DNA of 36,216 nt from an uncultured Eubacterium sp. (GTDB lineage Bacteria > Bacillota > Clostridia > Lachnospirales > Lachnospiraceae). Below, piece after piece: positions 1 to 10,227 of this stretch. Position numbers and translations under genes: made by a program. The notes beneath the pieces were generated by a model that saw nothing but the letters and a program-made list of their open reading frames with translations, made no database searches and was not told the origin of the DNA. The stretch spans positions 1 to 36,216 of the forward strand of contig CAJOPA010000102.1 of assembly GCA_905236235.1 (NCBI GenBank). The letters are read 5' to 3'. The first letter of the stretch is position 1. Each line of letters opens with the position of its first letter.

Positions 1-521
1 ACAACTTCCATGGCTGCGTCACCCTTACGGGGTCCGATCTTTACGATTCTGGTGTAACCACCGTTACGGCCTTCGTACTTCGGGCCATACTCATTGAAAA
101 GCTTGTCCACAAGATCAACCTGTACGGTATTCTTCTTGCGACCTGCTGCCTTGGTCGGAACCTCGGTCACGGGGTAAAGAACCTTTAACATCTGACGTCT
201 TGCGTGAAGTCTGGAAGGCATATCCTTCTTGATCTTCTTCTCGACCTCATCATAAACGGTTACTTTCTTGCCGTCTACGACCTCCTTCACTCTCTTGCCG
301 TCCTTGTCCTTACGAGCAACCTTCGCCTTTACGGTAACTTCCTCGTAATTGTCCTTTTCCTTTACTGCCAGAGCGATCAGGCTCTCTACCTGCTTGCGCA
401 CTTCCTTGGCTCTTGCCTCGGTGGTAATGATCTTGCCGTTATAAAGCAGAGCCGTTACCTGGTTGCGTAAAAGTGCCTTTCTCTGATCGGATGTTTTACC
501 TAATTTTCTGTACTTTGCCAT
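1..521 (-). CDS. rplQ: 50S ribosomal protein L17, C-terminus truncated by window edge
   Basis: Reverse-strand translation from ATG at 521: [43 protein letters not shown]...LHARRQ...[25 protein letters not shown] upstream; follows rpoA. Confidence 0.95.
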   Translation of the reverse strand, partial: MAKYRKLGKTSDQRKALLRNQVTALLYNGKIITTEARAKEVRKQVESLIALAVKEKDNYEEVTVKAKVARKDKDGKRVKEVVDGKKVTVYDEVEKKIKKDMPSRLHARRQMLKVLYPVTEVPTKAAGRKKNTVQVDLVDKLFNEYGPKYEGRNGGYTRIVKIGPRKGDAAMEV

Positions 522-649
522 AATGATTTACCTCCTTCATGTGGGATCTCCGGCAACGCCTGTGGTCTTATTTACCGAAAATCATACTTCCACCGGGGCG
601 CGACGTCTTCGCCCTTTGGTCTTACAAGAATGCCGCTTCCAGTTGATTT

Positions 650-1612
650 TTATTCCTCGGATGCACGAAGCTTTAAGCCAAGCTCATCCAATTTTGCGAG
701 AACTTCCTCCAAAGACTTCCGTCCGAGATTACGAACCTTCATCATGTCGTCCTGGCTGCGTCCTACCAATTCCTCAACGGTATTGATACCCGCTCTCTTC
801 AGGCAGTTGAAGGAACGAACGGAAAGCTCCAGCTCGTCGATGCTCATTTCAAGCACCTTTTCCTTGCTGTTATCGGATGTTTCCACCATGATCTCCGTAT
901 GCTGTGCAGTCTCGGAAAGATTTACAAATAATCCGAGATGCTCGCTCAAGATCTTTGCCGCAAGGCTGACTGCCTCATCCGGAGCAAGCGCGCCATTGGT
1001 ATGAATATCCAGAGTCAGCTTATCGTAGTCTGTAACCTGTCCGACACGCGTATTCTCCACATTCATATTCACACGCTCTACCGGCGTATAAATAGAATCG
1101 ATGGCGATCACGCCGATGGGCGTATTCTCACTCTTATTCATATCAGCACCGCTGTAGCCGCGGCCCTTGGTAATGGTAAGCTCCATGTTGAGCTTGCAAT
1201 CCGCACCACCGTCTAAGGTGGCAATCACCAAGTCCGGATTCACAACAACGATATCACTGTCTGCCTGAATATCTGCGCCGGTAACAACGCCTTCCCGTCC
1301 CTCGATTTCGATATATGCCGTCTTGGGCTCAAGGGAAGAAGAATTGTTCTGGATGGCCAGCTTCTTCAGATTCATAATGATCTCGGTAACGTCTTCCTTT
1401 ACACCCGGGATAGAACTGAATTCGTGCAGTACACCTTCAATCTTTACCTGGCTGACTGCAGCTCCGGGTAAAGAGGAAAGCATGATACGACGCAGGGAAT
1501 TGCCCAGCGTAATACCAAATCCTCTCTCCAAAGGCTCTACCACAAATTTGCCGTATTTTTTGTCCTCAGAAATCTCAATGATCTCAATATCGGGTCTGTC
1601 AAATTCGAACAC
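650..1612 (-). CDS. rpoA: DNA-directed RNA polymerase subunit alpha
   Basis: 320 aa; [13 protein letters not shown]...[24 protein letters not shown]-terminal alpha-CTD ([18 protein letters not shown]). Confidence 0.98.
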   Translation of the reverse strand: MFEFDRPDIEIIEISEDKKYGKFVVEPLERGFGITLGNSLRRIMLSSLPGAAVSQVKIEGVLHEFSSIPGVKEDVTEIIMNLKKLAIQNNSSSLEPKTAYIEIEGREGVVTGADIQADSDIVVVNPDLVIATLDGGADCKLNMELTITKGRGYSGADMNKSENTPIGVIAIDSIYTPVERVNMNVENTRVGQVTDYDKLTLDIHTNGALAPDEAVSLAAKILSEHLGLFVNLSETAQHTEIMVETSDNSKEKVLEMSIDELELSVRSFNCLKRAGINTVEELVGRSQDDMMKVRNLGRKSLEEVLAKLDELGLKLRASEE

Positions 1613-1667
1613 TACAAAGCCCCTCCTTCTTGGGTATTCATCTCATGCTGCCAATCTTGCGCACGGA

Positions 1668-2261
1668 TTACTTGGAATACAACTCGACGATGAGCATCTC
1701 GTTTACCGGAACATCGATATCCTCTCTGCGCGGTAATTCCTTAACGACACCCTTTAAGTTTTCCTGATCGACTTCCAGCCAATCGGGTACCAGTCTGCCG
1801 CCGGTTACTTCCAGGATTGCTTTGTATCTAACGGAAGATTTGCATTTTTCTTTGATCTCGATCGTATCACCGGCCTTTACAAGATAGGACGGGATATTTA
1901 CGCACTTGCCGTTTACAAGCACCTGCTTGTGATCAACGATCTGACGTGCCTCACGTCTGGTTCTTGCGAAACCGAGACGGAAGATAACATTGTCAAGTCT
2001 GGACTCAAGCATGATCATCAGGTTCTCACCGGTCATGCCCTTCATCTTATCAGCCTTGGTATAGTAGTTCCGGAAAGGCTTCTCCAGAACACCGTAAATA
2101 AATTTTGCTTTCTGTTTTTCTCTTAACTGAAGACCGTACTCGCTGACCTTTCTGCCGGATCTAACCAGTTTTCTCTTGGACTTCTTGTCCACACCGAGAT
2201 ATACCGGGTCAAGCCCCAGGGATCTGCATCTCTTCAGTACAGGAACTCTGTTTACTGCCAT
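1668..2261 (-). CDS. rpsD: 30S ribosomal protein S4
   Basis: [19 protein letters not shown]...; S4 domain [24 protein letters not shown]; start moved to MAVNRV, inside the longer listed ORF. Confidence 0.97.
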   Translation of the reverse strand: MAVNRVPVLKRCRSLGLDPVYLGVDKKSKRKLVRSGRKVSEYGLQLREKQKAKFIYGVLEKPFRNYYTKADKMKGMTGENLMIMLESRLDNVIFRLGFARTRREARQIVDHKQVLVNGKCVNIPSYLVKAGDTIEIKEKCKSSVRYKAILEVTGGRLVPDWLEVDQENLKGVVKELPRREDIDVPVNEMLIVELYSK

Positions 2262-2324
2262 ATTCGATCTAACCTCCATAAACATACGCCGAATTTTCGC
2301 AAATCCGGGTACAAGTTATCTGCA

Positions 2325-2720
2325 TTACACTCTTCTGCGCTTCGGCGGACGACATCCGTTGTGCGGAACCGGAGTCACGTCACGGATACTTAAAACCTGG
2401 ATACCGCATGCGGCAAGCGCACGGATCGCAGCTTCTCTTCCGGAGCCCGGACCCTTTACCATAACATCAACGGTCTTCAAACCGTGCGGGATTGCAGCCT
2501 TTGCTGCGGTCTCTGCAGCCATCTGTGCTGCATACGGAGTAGATTTCTTTGAACCTCTGAATCCAAGACCACCGGCACTTGCCCAGGATAATGCGTTGCC
2601 CTGTGCATCCGTCAGCGTAACAATCGTATTGTTAAAGGAAGACTGAATATGTGCCTGTCCGTGTTCAACGTTTTTCTTTACACGCTTTTTTGCAACTTTC
2701 TTTGCAACTTTTTTAGCCAT
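2325..2720 (-). CDS. rpsK: 30S ribosomal protein S11
   Basis: [46 protein letters not shown]...CRPPKRRRV. Confidence 0.98.
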   Translation of the reverse strand: MAKKVAKKVAKKRVKKNVEHGQAHIQSSFNNTIVTLTDAQGNALSWASAGGLGFRGSKKSTPYAAQMAAETAAKAAIPHGLKTVDVMVKGPGSGREAAIRALAACGIQVLSIRDVTPVPHNGCRPPKRRRV

Positions 2721-2747
2721 AATAAAACTAACCTACTTTCTCTAATC

Positions 2748-3116
2748 CTACTTCTTCTTATTTGCTACAGTTCTCTTCGGACCTTTTCTGGTTCTGGCAT
2801 TGGTCTTGGTCTTCTGACCGCGAACCGGCAGACCCTTTCTGTGGCGAATGCCACGATAGCATCCGATTTCCTGCAGACGCTTGATGTTCATGGCAACTTC
2901 TCTACGAAGATCACCTTCTACCATCTGCGTCTCATCGATCACAGCGCTGATACGCTTTACCTCATCATCCGTAAGGTCTCTGACACGTGTGTTCGGATCC
3001 ACATTCGCTGCTTCAAGAATGCGATTGGAGCTGACACGTCCGATACCATAGATATAGGTAAGGCCGATCTCAACGCGCTTTTCTCTTGGTAAATCTACAC
3101 CTGCAATACGAGCCAT
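2748..3116 (-). CDS. rpsM: 30S ribosomal protein S13
   Basis: [26 protein letters not shown]...[22 protein letters not shown]. Confidence 0.98.
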   Translation of the reverse strand: MARIAGVDLPREKRVEIGLTYIYGIGRVSSNRILEAANVDPNTRVRDLTDDEVKRISAVIDETQMVEGDLRREVAMNIKRLQEIGCYRGIRHRKGLPVRGQKTKTNARTRKGPKRTVANKKK

Positions 3117-3160
3117 GTGTGTTTACACCTCCATCATTTCTTCAAAAATCAATAGTTTCC

Positions 3161-3253
3161 GACAAAGAACGTTCGGTATCCCATCCTTTGTCAGGCCATA
3201 AAGGCCTTTATTTTATACTCACGGATTCCGAGTGACGAGTTCATCCTCCGTGA
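3161..3253 (-). ncRNA. Candidate structured 5' leader of rpsM (three hairpins)
   Basis: By-eye stems (plus coordinates): GACAAAG 3161-3167 / CTTTGTC 3186-3192; AGGCC 3193-3197 / GGCCT 3203-3207; TCACGGA 3219-3225 / TCCGTGA 3247-3253, in a 171-nt rpmJ-rpsM gap. Confidence 0.45.
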
Positions 3254-3287
3254 CAGCCGCTTCAAAATAAATCAAACAAAAGACAAA

Positions 3288-3401
3288 TTAACCCTGTCTC
3301 TGTTTGTGCTTCGGGTTTTCGCAGATCACGCGAATGCTACCCTTTCTCTTGATAACCTTGCACTTTTCGCAAATCGGTTTCACTGAAGATCTTACCTTCA
3401 T
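3288..3401 (-). CDS. rpmJ: 50S ribosomal protein L36, zinc-ligand form
   Basis: [47 protein letters not shown] upstream. Confidence 0.97.
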   Translation of the reverse strand: MKVRSSVKPICEKCKVIKRKGSIRVICENPKHKQRQG

Positions 3402-3434
3402 TTTCCTAAACCTCCTTTCCCAAAACATCGTGCA

Positions 3435-3479
3435 AAACGCCGAAAAACGGCACTTTTGCCCGGCGTTTCTCCAAAAGTG
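3435..3479 (-). ncRNA. Candidate H-type pseudoknot in rpmJ 5' leader
   Basis: Minus-strand order: CACTTTTG-gag-AAACGCCG-gg-CAAAAGTG-ccgttttt-CGGCGTTT; two perfect 8-bp helices interleaved a-b-a'-b'. Confidence 0.5.
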
Positions 3480-3489
3480 TCCATTTGAC

Positions 3490-3518
3490 ATTATAACAAA
3501 GGGCTTACCCCTTTGCAA
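3490..3518 (-). promoter_or_regulatory. Sigma70-type promoter upstream of rpmJ/alpha operon
   Basis: Minus strand TTGCAA-N17-TATAAT; spacer region carries inverted repeat CAAAGGG-gtaag-CCCTTTG. Confidence 0.75.
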
Positions 3519-3526
3519 GCACTTTT

Positions 3527-3745
3527 TTATTTATCTCTCCAAATGATTCTGCCCTTGGTCAGATCATAGGGAGACATCTCGATGGTCACCTTATCTCCCG
3601 GAAGAATACGGATAAAATTCATTCTCAGCTTGCCGCTGATATGGGCCAGAATCTTGTGGCCGTTTTCCAATTCTACCTGGAACATGGCATTGGGGAGTTT
3701 CTCCACAACGGTGCCTTCAACTTCGATCACATCTGCTTTTGACAT
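3527..3745 (-). CDS. infA: Translation initiation factor IF-1
   Basis: 72 aa [67 protein letters not shown]. Confidence 0.98.
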   Translation of the reverse strand: MSKADVIEVEGTVVEKLPNAMFQVELENGHKILAHISGKLRMNFIRILPGDKVTIEMSPYDLTKGRIIWRDK

Positions 3746-3770
3746 TTCTAATCCTCCTTGGATGGTTGGT

Positions 3771-4046
3771 TTACTTATCCTGCCCTGTATCGCGCATCAT
3801 GCGATACTCCTTGAGGGCTCTGCGAATCCCTTCATTATAGAAGACATTCTCTCTGGTGCATTTTTCTCTTAACGTATCCGGCAGGTGGGAAATCACCTGC
3901 ACATGTTTGGCATTCTTTTTCTTCGGTTTCTCCAAGCCGCGCAGATGTCCGTCCGACAAGACCAGACGGTCTGCTTCTTCAGCAATAATCACATAAAGCT
4001 TTCCTTTATCGTGCCCCGATACGGAAAGAGCAAAATCGCCAACCAT
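3771..4046 (-). CDS. KOW-domain RNA-binding protein (L14e/L6e/L27e-like)
   Basis: 91 aa; [40 protein letters not shown]; map-infA location typical of this Firmicutes family. Confidence 0.8.
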   Translation of the reverse strand: MVGDFALSVSGHDKGKLYVIIAEEADRLVLSDGHLRGLEKPKKKNAKHVQVISHLPDTLREKCTRENVFYNEGIRRALKEYRMMRDTGQDK

Positions 4047-4047
4047 A

Positions 4048-4830
4048 CTAGGCTCCTTTTCTCGCGGCGATCTCCGATGGTGTCAGCGTAAGGATCTCCG
4101 GTTCGCCGTCCGTAATCAGAATGGTATTTTCGTAATGTGCGGAAAGACTGCCGTCTAAGGTAACCACGGTCCAGTCGTCATCCAGCCACTCCACTTCCCA
4201 GGTTCCGACATTGATCATGGGCTCCACCGCGAGCGTCATGCCACGGGAAAGCTTCGGTCCTCTTCGAAGCATCCGATAGTTGGGAATCTGCGGATCCTCA
4301 TGCAGATGCGTTCCGATTCCGTGTCCCACCAGATCTCGGACAACGCCGTAGCCAAAACCTTCACAGTAAGCGGCAATGGCATTTGAGATATCATACAGGT
4401 GATTGCCTTCGCACGCCTGCTTAATGCCTTCAAAAAAGCTCTGTCTGGTGCGCTCGATCAAAAGCCTTGCTTCCTCGCTGATCTCTCCCACCGCTACGGT
4501 ACGCGCCATATCGGAATGGTATCCTTTATAGATGGCGCCCGCATCCAGGCTTACGATATCGCCTTCCTCAAGCACCCGGTCCTTGGTGGGGATACCGTGT
4601 ACCACCTCATCATTCACGGAAACGCAGATCGATGCGGGATAGCCGTTATAGTCCTTAAAAGAAGGAATGCATCCTGCTTTGCGGATCAGCTTTTCTCCCA
4701 TGTCGTCGATGTCCTTCGTGGTCATCCCCGGATGAACGGAATGCTCCAGCGTCTCCATCACATTGGCGAGAATCTTTGCAGACTCGCGCATCAACTCAAT
4801 CTCACGCTGTGATTTAATCGTTATCGCCAT
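4048..4830 (-). CDS. map: Type I methionine aminopeptidase
   Basis: MAITIKSQREIELMRESAKILANVM...GHGIGTHLHEDPQIPNY...TLAVEPMINVG. Confidence 0.97.
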   Translation of the reverse strand: MAITIKSQREIELMRESAKILANVMETLEHSVHPGMTTKDIDDMGEKLIRKAGCIPSFKDYNGYPASICVSVNDEVVHGIPTKDRVLEEGDIVSLDAGAIYKGYHSDMARTVAVGEISEEARLLIERTRQSFFEGIKQACEGNHLYDISNAIAAYCEGFGYGVVRDLVGHGIGTHLHEDPQIPNYRMLRRGPKLSRGMTLAVEPMINVGTWEVEWLDDDWTVVTLDGSLSAHYENTILITDGEPEILTLTPSEIAARKGA

Positions 4831-4832
4831 GA

Positions 4833-5477
4833 CTATGCCCCCAAGATCTTTTTGATGGCGGCAAAAACCTCCTCCATGGAGAGCATACCGTCTACTGCGT
4901 GAAGGATCCCCTGTTCTTTGTAGTAATCGATCAGGGGCTGGGTCTGCTCGTGGTAAACGGACAGACGCTTCTTGACCGTCTCCGGCTTATCGTCATCGCG
5001 AAGCACCAAAGCGCTGCCGCAACGATCGCAAATACCTTCCTTTGCGGGCGGAATATTCACGATATGATAGGTCGCACCGCACTCCGTGCAGGCACGTCTT
5101 CCACCCATTCTGGCGATGATGCTTTCATCATCCACCTCTACGTCAATGGCAAAATCCATGGACTGATCTATTTTTTGAAGAGCCTCGGTAAGTGCCTCTG
5201 CCTGCGGGATCGTACGGGGGAATCCGTCAAGTACGAATCCGTTTTTGCAATCCTCCTTGGCGATGCGATCCATAACCAGATCGCAGGTCAGAGCATCCGG
5301 TACAAGTTCACCCTTGTCCATATAGCTCTTGGCCTTTTTACCCAATTCCGTTCCTTCCTTGATATTTGCTCTGAAAATATCTCCGGTAGAAATATGCGGA
5401 ACCCCGTAATCATCGGCAATCATCTTTGCCTGGGTTCCTTTGCCCGCGCCGGGCGCTCCCAACATGATAATCTTCAT
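4833..5477 (-). CDS. adk: Adenylate kinase (zinc-binding LID)
   Basis: MKIIMLGAPGAGKGTQAKMIADDYGVPHISTGDIFRANI; CTECGATYH...CDRCGS. Confidence 0.98.
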   Translation of the reverse strand: MKIIMLGAPGAGKGTQAKMIADDYGVPHISTGDIFRANIKEGTELGKKAKSYMDKGELVPDALTCDLVMDRIAKEDCKNGFVLDGFPRTIPQAEALTEALQKIDQSMDFAIDVEVDDESIIARMGGRRACTECGATYHIVNIPPAKEGICDRCGSALVLRDDDKPETVKKRLSVYHEQTQPLIDYYKEQGILHAVDGMLSMEEVFAAIKKILGA

Positions 5478-5583
5478 GATAATCTCCTCGTTGTTTCCTT
5501 TTTAAACGAACGAAAAACCATAGGCCCTGATACGCTTATACAGAATGCTACCAAAGCCTACAGTTTTCAATTCTTTGACTGTT

Positions 5584-6903
5584 TTAATCTCCAAGGAATC
5601 CCTTGTTGTAATGACGGGTCACCATCTGCGATTCGATCTGCTTTAAGGTCTCGATGATAACGCCGACAATAATGATGATCGACGTACCGCCGAAGGATAC
5701 GCTGGCATTAAATACACCGTTAAAGAAGATCGGAAGGAATGCCACGATGGCAAGGCCTACCGCGCCGATGAAAATAATGTAGCCCGTGATCTGCGACAGA
5801 TAATCGCTGGTGGGACGTCCCGGACGGATACCCGGAATGAAACCACCCTGCTTCTTCATGTTGTCCGCTACTTCCAAAGGATTGAAGGTAATGGATGTAT
5901 AGAAGTAAGCAAATGCAATGATCAATACAATATAGAGTATCAGACCGATGGAATAGATCGGGTTCTGGATGTCACACCAGTTGGACTGGCTGAGCATCTT
6001 TAAGATCTTGCTACCGATCCCCGTTCCGTTGCCTTTGCCAAATGCGGACGCGATGATGACCGGAGTCTGCATCAGAGACTGTGCAAAAATGACCGGGATC
6101 ACGCCTGCGGTATTGACACGCAGCGGAATATGTGTGGTCTGGCCGCCGACCATACGGCGTCCCTGGATCTTTTTGGAATACTGCACCGGAATCCTGCGCT
6201 GTCCACCCTGAAGGATCACAACCAGAACAACCGTTGCAAGGATGACGGCAATGATGATGAGTCCTGCCACCACGCCCTTACCGATATTCTTTCCGCTGAT
6301 GAACTGTGCATACAGGGAAGTAATATCCTGGGGCAATCTGGATACGATGTTGATGACCAGGACGATGGAGATACCGTTACCTACACCGTTTTCCGTGATC
6401 CGCTCACCGATCCACATCAGTACGGCAGAACCTGCCGTAAGTGCAACCACGACGGTTGCCACATTTAAGAAATCAAATTTTTCAAGGTAGTTGCCGCGAC
6501 CGAAACCGATAGCAAGTGCAACGGATTCGATGAGCGCAAGTCCTACCGTCAGATAACGCGTGATCTCCGTGATCTTTTTACGTCCTTCCGCGCCTTCCTT
6601 CTGCATCTCCTCCAGCTTCGGGATCGCAATGGTCAGAAGCTGCATGATAATGGATGCGGTAATGTACGGCGTGATATTCAATGCAAATACGGACATCTGC
6701 ATGAAGGAACCACCCGTTACGGCATCAAAGAAATTGAATGCGTCGGAAGACTGGTTGGCAAACCAGTTGGCAAAGACATCTCTGTCCACACCCGGAATCG
6801 GCAACTGTGAACCGATTCTGATCACAACAAGCATTAAGAAGGTATAGAAAATTCTTTTTCTGATATCTTCGATCTTAAACGCATTACGGAGTGTTTGAAA
6901 CAT
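5584..6903 (-). CDS. secY: Preprotein translocase subunit SecY
   Basis: 439 aa multi-TM; TFLMLVVIRIGSQLPIPGVD...GIRPGRPTSDYLSQI. Confidence 0.98.
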   Translation of the reverse strand: MFQTLRNAFKIEDIRKRIFYTFLMLVVIRIGSQLPIPGVDRDVFANWFANQSSDAFNFFDAVTGGSFMQMSVFALNITPYITASIIMQLLTIAIPKLEEMQKEGAEGRKKITEITRYLTVGLALIESVALAIGFGRGNYLEKFDFLNVATVVVALTAGSAVLMWIGERITENGVGNGISIVLVINIVSRLPQDITSLYAQFISGKNIGKGVVAGLIIIAVILATVVLVVILQGGQRRIPVQYSKKIQGRRMVGGQTTHIPLRVNTAGVIPVIFAQSLMQTPVIIASAFGKGNGTGIGSKILKMLSQSNWCDIQNPIYSIGLILYIVLIIAFAYFYTSITFNPLEVADNMKKQGGFIPGIRPGRPTSDYLSQITGYIIFIGAVGLAIVAFLPIFFNGVFNASVSFGGTSIIIIVGVIIETLKQIESQMVTRHYNKGFLGD

Positions 6904-7343
6904 TAGATCACCTCTGTTTTTCCGCCAAGTGCCTCAATCTTCTCCACTGCGCTCTGGCTGAACGCATTGGCCTTTACAGTAAGCTTCTTTGTCAAGGTGC
7001 CGTTTCCGAGGATCTTAACACCATCCTTCGGATTCTTAACGATACCCTTCTCAAGAAGCGTCTCTACGCTGACTTCAGCACCATCATCAAACACTTCCAG
7101 TGCGGAAATATTAATTCCTACGATGGTCTTCGTATTGATATTGTGAAAACCTCTCTTCGGAATACGACGGTATAAAGGCATCTGACCGCCTTCAAAACCC
7201 GGTCTCGGAGCGCCGGAACGAGCCTTCTGACCCTTATGTCCCTTGCCGGCAGTCTTGCCGTTGCCTGATCCGTGGCCGCGTCCCCGTCTGAAATTATCGC
7301 TATGTTTAGAGCCTTCTGCAGGCTGTAAATTGGACAAATCCAT
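6903..7343 (-). CDS. rplO: 50S ribosomal protein L15
   Basis: [44 protein letters not shown]; start shortened from listed ORF. Confidence 0.96.
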   Translation of the reverse strand: MDLSNLQPAEGSKHSDNFRRGRGHGSGNGKTAGKGHKGQKARSGAPRPGFEGGQMPLYRRIPKRGFHNINTKTIVGINISALEVFDDGAEVSVETLLEKGIVKNPKDGVKILGNGTLTKKLTVKANAFSQSAVEKIEALGGKTEVI

Positions 7344-7357
7344 AGTGACACCTCCCA

Positions 7358-7540
7358 TTACATCTCTTCTACTTTTACTAAATGTCTTACCTTCTGAACC
7401 ATACCGCGAACGGCATCGTTATCCGGCATTTCCACGGTCTTGTTGACCTTGCGAAGTCCCAGCGCCTCTACGGTCTTGCGGTTAGCCGGCGTAGCACCGA
7501 TGGGGGACTTAACGAGCGTAATCTTTAACTTTCCTGCCAT
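7358..7540 (-). CDS. rpmD: 50S ribosomal protein L30
   Basis: 60 aa [37 protein letters not shown]. Confidence 0.97.
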   Translation of the reverse strand: MAGKLKITLVKSPIGATPANRKTVEALGLRKVNKTVEMPDNDAVRGMVQKVRHLVKVEEM

Positions 7541-7553
7541 GTCTGCAACCCTC

Positions 7554-8063
7554 CTAACCTACGATCTCTTCTACGGACTTGCCGCGAGCTGCTGCAACTT
7601 CCTCGGGAGATTTCAACTGACTTAAAGCATCGATCGTTGCAAGAACGACATTCTGCTTATTGTTGGATCCCAAAGACTTGGTACGGATATTACGGATACC
7701 TGCGATCTCGCAAACGTTACGAGCCGGACCGCCGGCAATAACACCGGTACCTTCCGGAGCTCTCTTTAACAATACGGATGCGCCGGTATGCTTTCCGGTA
7801 ATATCATGTGTAATACTGTTATTTTCATCAAGCTTCACGGTGATCATGTTCTTCATGGCGTCTTCCTTGCCCTTGCGAATGGCTTCCGGAATTTCCGCAG
7901 CCTTTCCGAGGCCTGCGCCGACATGACCTGCACCGTCGCCTACAACGACCAAGGCTGTGAAGCGCATGTTACGACCACCCTTAACAACCTTCGTTACACG
8001 CTTGATTGATACTACTTTTTCCTGTAATTCCATTTGACTAGCATCAACAATTGTACGTTTCAT
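7554..8063 (-). CDS. rpsE: 30S ribosomal protein S5
   Basis: [44 protein letters not shown]. Confidence 0.98.
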   Translation of the reverse strand: MKRTIVDASQMELQEKVVSIKRVTKVVKGGRNMRFTALVVVGDGAGHVGAGLGKAAEIPEAIRKGKEDAMKNMITVKLDENNSITHDITGKHTGASVLLKRAPEGTGVIAGGPARNVCEIAGIRNIRTKSLGSNNKQNVVLATIDALSQLKSPEEVAAARGKSVEEIVG

Positions 8064-8077
8064 GTGTTCTTTACCTC

Positions 8078-8440
8078 CTAGAATTCTAATCCGGCTTCTC
8101 TTGCTGCATCAGCCAAAGCCTTGATCTTACCCTGGTAGATAAATCCCCCACGGTCGAATACGACGGTAGTGATCCCCGCTGCCAAAGCTTTCTTTGCAAT
8201 AGCTTCACCTACATATGCTGCTGCCTCTACATTATTGGTCTTCTCCAAATTTGCATCCTTGTCCAGCGTGGAAGCTGCTGCAAGGGTCTTTCCGAGAGAG
8301 TCATCGATAATCTGGGCATACATATGATTATTGCTGCGGAAAACGCAAAGACGAGGTCTCTCAGCGGTTCCGGCTAAATGTGCACGAACTCTTCTGTGCT
8401 TATTTTCACGAACTTTCGTTCTTGATTCTTTACTAACCAT
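8078..8440 (-). CDS. rplR: 50S ribosomal protein L18
   Basis: [33 protein letters not shown]...[27 protein letters not shown]. Confidence 0.98.
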   Translation of the reverse strand: MVSKESRTKVRENKHRRVRAHLAGTAERPRLCVFRSNNHMYAQIIDDSLGKTLAAASTLDKDANLEKTNNVEAAAYVGEAIAKKALAAGITTVVFDRGGFIYQGKIKALADAAREAGLEF

Positions 8441-8457
8441 GCTTGTATCTCCTTTAA

Positions 8458-8997
8458 TTATTTCTTGCCGGCCTTACCAGCTTTGCGTCTGATGGTCTCA
8501 TCCGCATACTTGATACCCTTGCCCTTATAAGGCTCCGGACGACGCTTGTCGCGGATCTCCGCTGCGTACTGGCCTACTCTCTCTTTGTCGATACCTTTTA
8601 CGGTGATCTTATTGCCGTCTACAACGGCTTCGAGTCCTTCAGGGTCGATCATCTCCACCGGATGGGAATAACCGAGGTTTAACGTCAACTTGTTGCCGGA
8701 CTTGGCTGCTCTGTAACCTACACCGTTTACTTCCAGTTCCTTGGTATAACCCTCGGTTACACCGATGATCATGTTGTTGATCAGGGTTCTGGTCAGACCG
8801 TGTAAAGACTTCATTCTCTTTAAGTCGTTGGGTCTGGTTACAACAATCTGCTCACCTTCCTGCTTGATCTCCATCTCAGGCGCAAGCGCTCTCTCCAATG
8901 TGCCCTTCGGACCTTTTACAGTCACAAGATTATTTTCTGCAATTGTAACGGTGACACCGCCCGGAATTGCGATTGGCATTCTTCCTATACGTGACAT
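8458..8997 (-). CDS. rplF: 50S ribosomal protein L6
   Basis: [19 protein letters not shown]...[24 protein letters not shown]. Confidence 0.98.
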   Translation of the reverse strand: MSRIGRMPIAIPGGVTVTIAENNLVTVKGPKGTLERALAPEMEIKQEGEQIVVTRPNDLKRMKSLHGLTRTLINNMIIGVTEGYTKELEVNGVGYRAAKSGNKLTLNLGYSHPVEMIDPEGLEAVVDGNKITVKGIDKERVGQYAAEIRDKRRPEPYKGKGIKYADETIRRKAGKAGKK

Positions 8998-9049
8998 GCC
9001 CGTACCTCCTAAATCAAATCTGTTTTACGGTATCCTGCAAAAAACAAGA

Positions 9050-9451
9050 CTACCAGATAAATGCTAACACTTCACCGCCGACCTGAAGCTTTCTTGCCTG
9101 CTTGTCGGTCACGATGCCCTGGTTCGTGGAAAGGATGGCAATACCCAATCCTCCGAGAACCTTCGGAAGCTCATCCTTGCCGGCATACACACGAAGTCCC
9201 GGTTTGGAAATTCTCTTTAAGCCGGTGATGATCTTTTCATTCTTGTCCTTGCCATACTTCATGGTGATATGGATGGTCTTGAATTTGCCATCATCAAGGA
9301 CGTCATAAGCTTTAATATAACCTTCATCCAAGAGGATCTCGGCGATAGCGAGTTTCATCTTCGATGCCGGCACGTCTACCGTATCATGCTTCGCGATATT
9401 GGCATTACGGATTCTTGTAAGCATATCTGCGATCGGATCATTTGTAGTCAT
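9050..9451 (-). CDS. rpsH: 30S ribosomal protein S8
   Basis: [33 protein letters not shown]...[19 protein letters not shown]. Confidence 0.98.
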   Translation of the reverse strand: MTTNDPIADMLTRIRNANIAKHDTVDVPASKMKLAIAEILLDEGYIKAYDVLDDGKFKTIHITMKYGKDKNEKIITGLKRISKPGLRVYAGKDELPKVLGGLGIAILSTNQGIVTDKQARKLQVGGEVLAFIW

Positions 9452-9469
9452 GATATGTCTCCTTTCTTT

Positions 9470-9655
9470 CTACCAGCTGGATTTCTTAACGCCCGGAATC
9501 TGTCCCTTGTAAGCCAGCTCACGGAAACAGATTCTGCAGATTCCGTACTTTCTCAAATACGCATGCGGACGGCCACAGATTCTGCATCTGTTGTATTCTC
9601 TGGTAGAGAATTTTGCAGGACGCTTCTGTTTTACTTTCATAGATGTTTTAGCCAT
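9470..9655 (-). CDS. rpsZ: 30S ribosomal protein S14 type Z
   Basis: 61 aa; [38 protein letters not shown] zinc motif. Confidence 0.97.
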   Translation of the reverse strand: MAKTSMKVKQKRPAKFSTREYNRCRICGRPHAYLRKYGICRICFRELAYKGQIPGVKKSSW

Positions 9656-9669
9656 GGAAAATTCCCTCC

Positions 9670-10209
9670 TTACTTCGTGAACGGCATATTGAACAATGTC
9701 AATAATTCGCGTGCTTCTTCATCCGTCTTGGCAGTCGTTACGATGATAACATCCATACCACGTACCTTATCCACCTTGTCATACTCGATCTCAGGGAAGA
9801 TCAACTGTTCCTTGATGCCGAGTGCATAGTTACCTCTGCCGTCAAAAGCATTGGGGTTGACACCACGGAAGTCACGTACACGGGGAAGTGCAAGGTTTAC
9901 GAGACGATCTAAGAATTCATACATCTTCTCGCCACGAAGGGTAACCTTGCATCCGATGGGCATGCCTTCACGAATCTTGAAGTTTGCTACGGAATTCTTT
10001 GCCTTGGTCACGATCGGCTTCTGGCCGGTGATGATCTCAAGATCACCCATGGCACTGTCAAGGATCTTTACGTTTTCCTTTGCTTCGCCGACACCCATGT
10101 TGACAACGATCTTGTCAAGCTTCGGTACCTGCATCTTATTCTTGTAACCAAACTTTTTGATCATAGCGTCTACGATCTCATTCTGGTAAGTTTCTTTTAA
10201 TCTGCTCAC
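9670..10209 (-). CDS. rplE: 50S ribosomal protein L5
   Basis: [20 protein letters not shown]...[23 protein letters not shown]. Confidence 0.98.
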   Translation of the reverse strand: MSRLKETYQNEIVDAMIKKFGYKNKMQVPKLDKIVVNMGVGEAKENVKILDSAMGDLEIITGQKPIVTKAKNSVANFKIREGMPIGCKVTLRGEKMYEFLDRLVNLALPRVRDFRGVNPNAFDGRGNYALGIKEQLIFPEIEYDKVDKVRGMDVIIVTTAKTDEEARELLTLFNMPFTK

Positions 10210-10227
10210 TTTATCGGACCTCCTTCA

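Noticed and set aside
3211-3217. TATAAA-like box in the rpsM leader as an internal promoter
   Set aside because: No acceptable -35 hexamer at proper spacing
5478-5583. secY-adk spacer as a structured leader/promoter
   Set aside because: Only weak short complementarities (TAGGC/GCCTA, ACAGT/ACTGT) and no well-spaced promoter boxes
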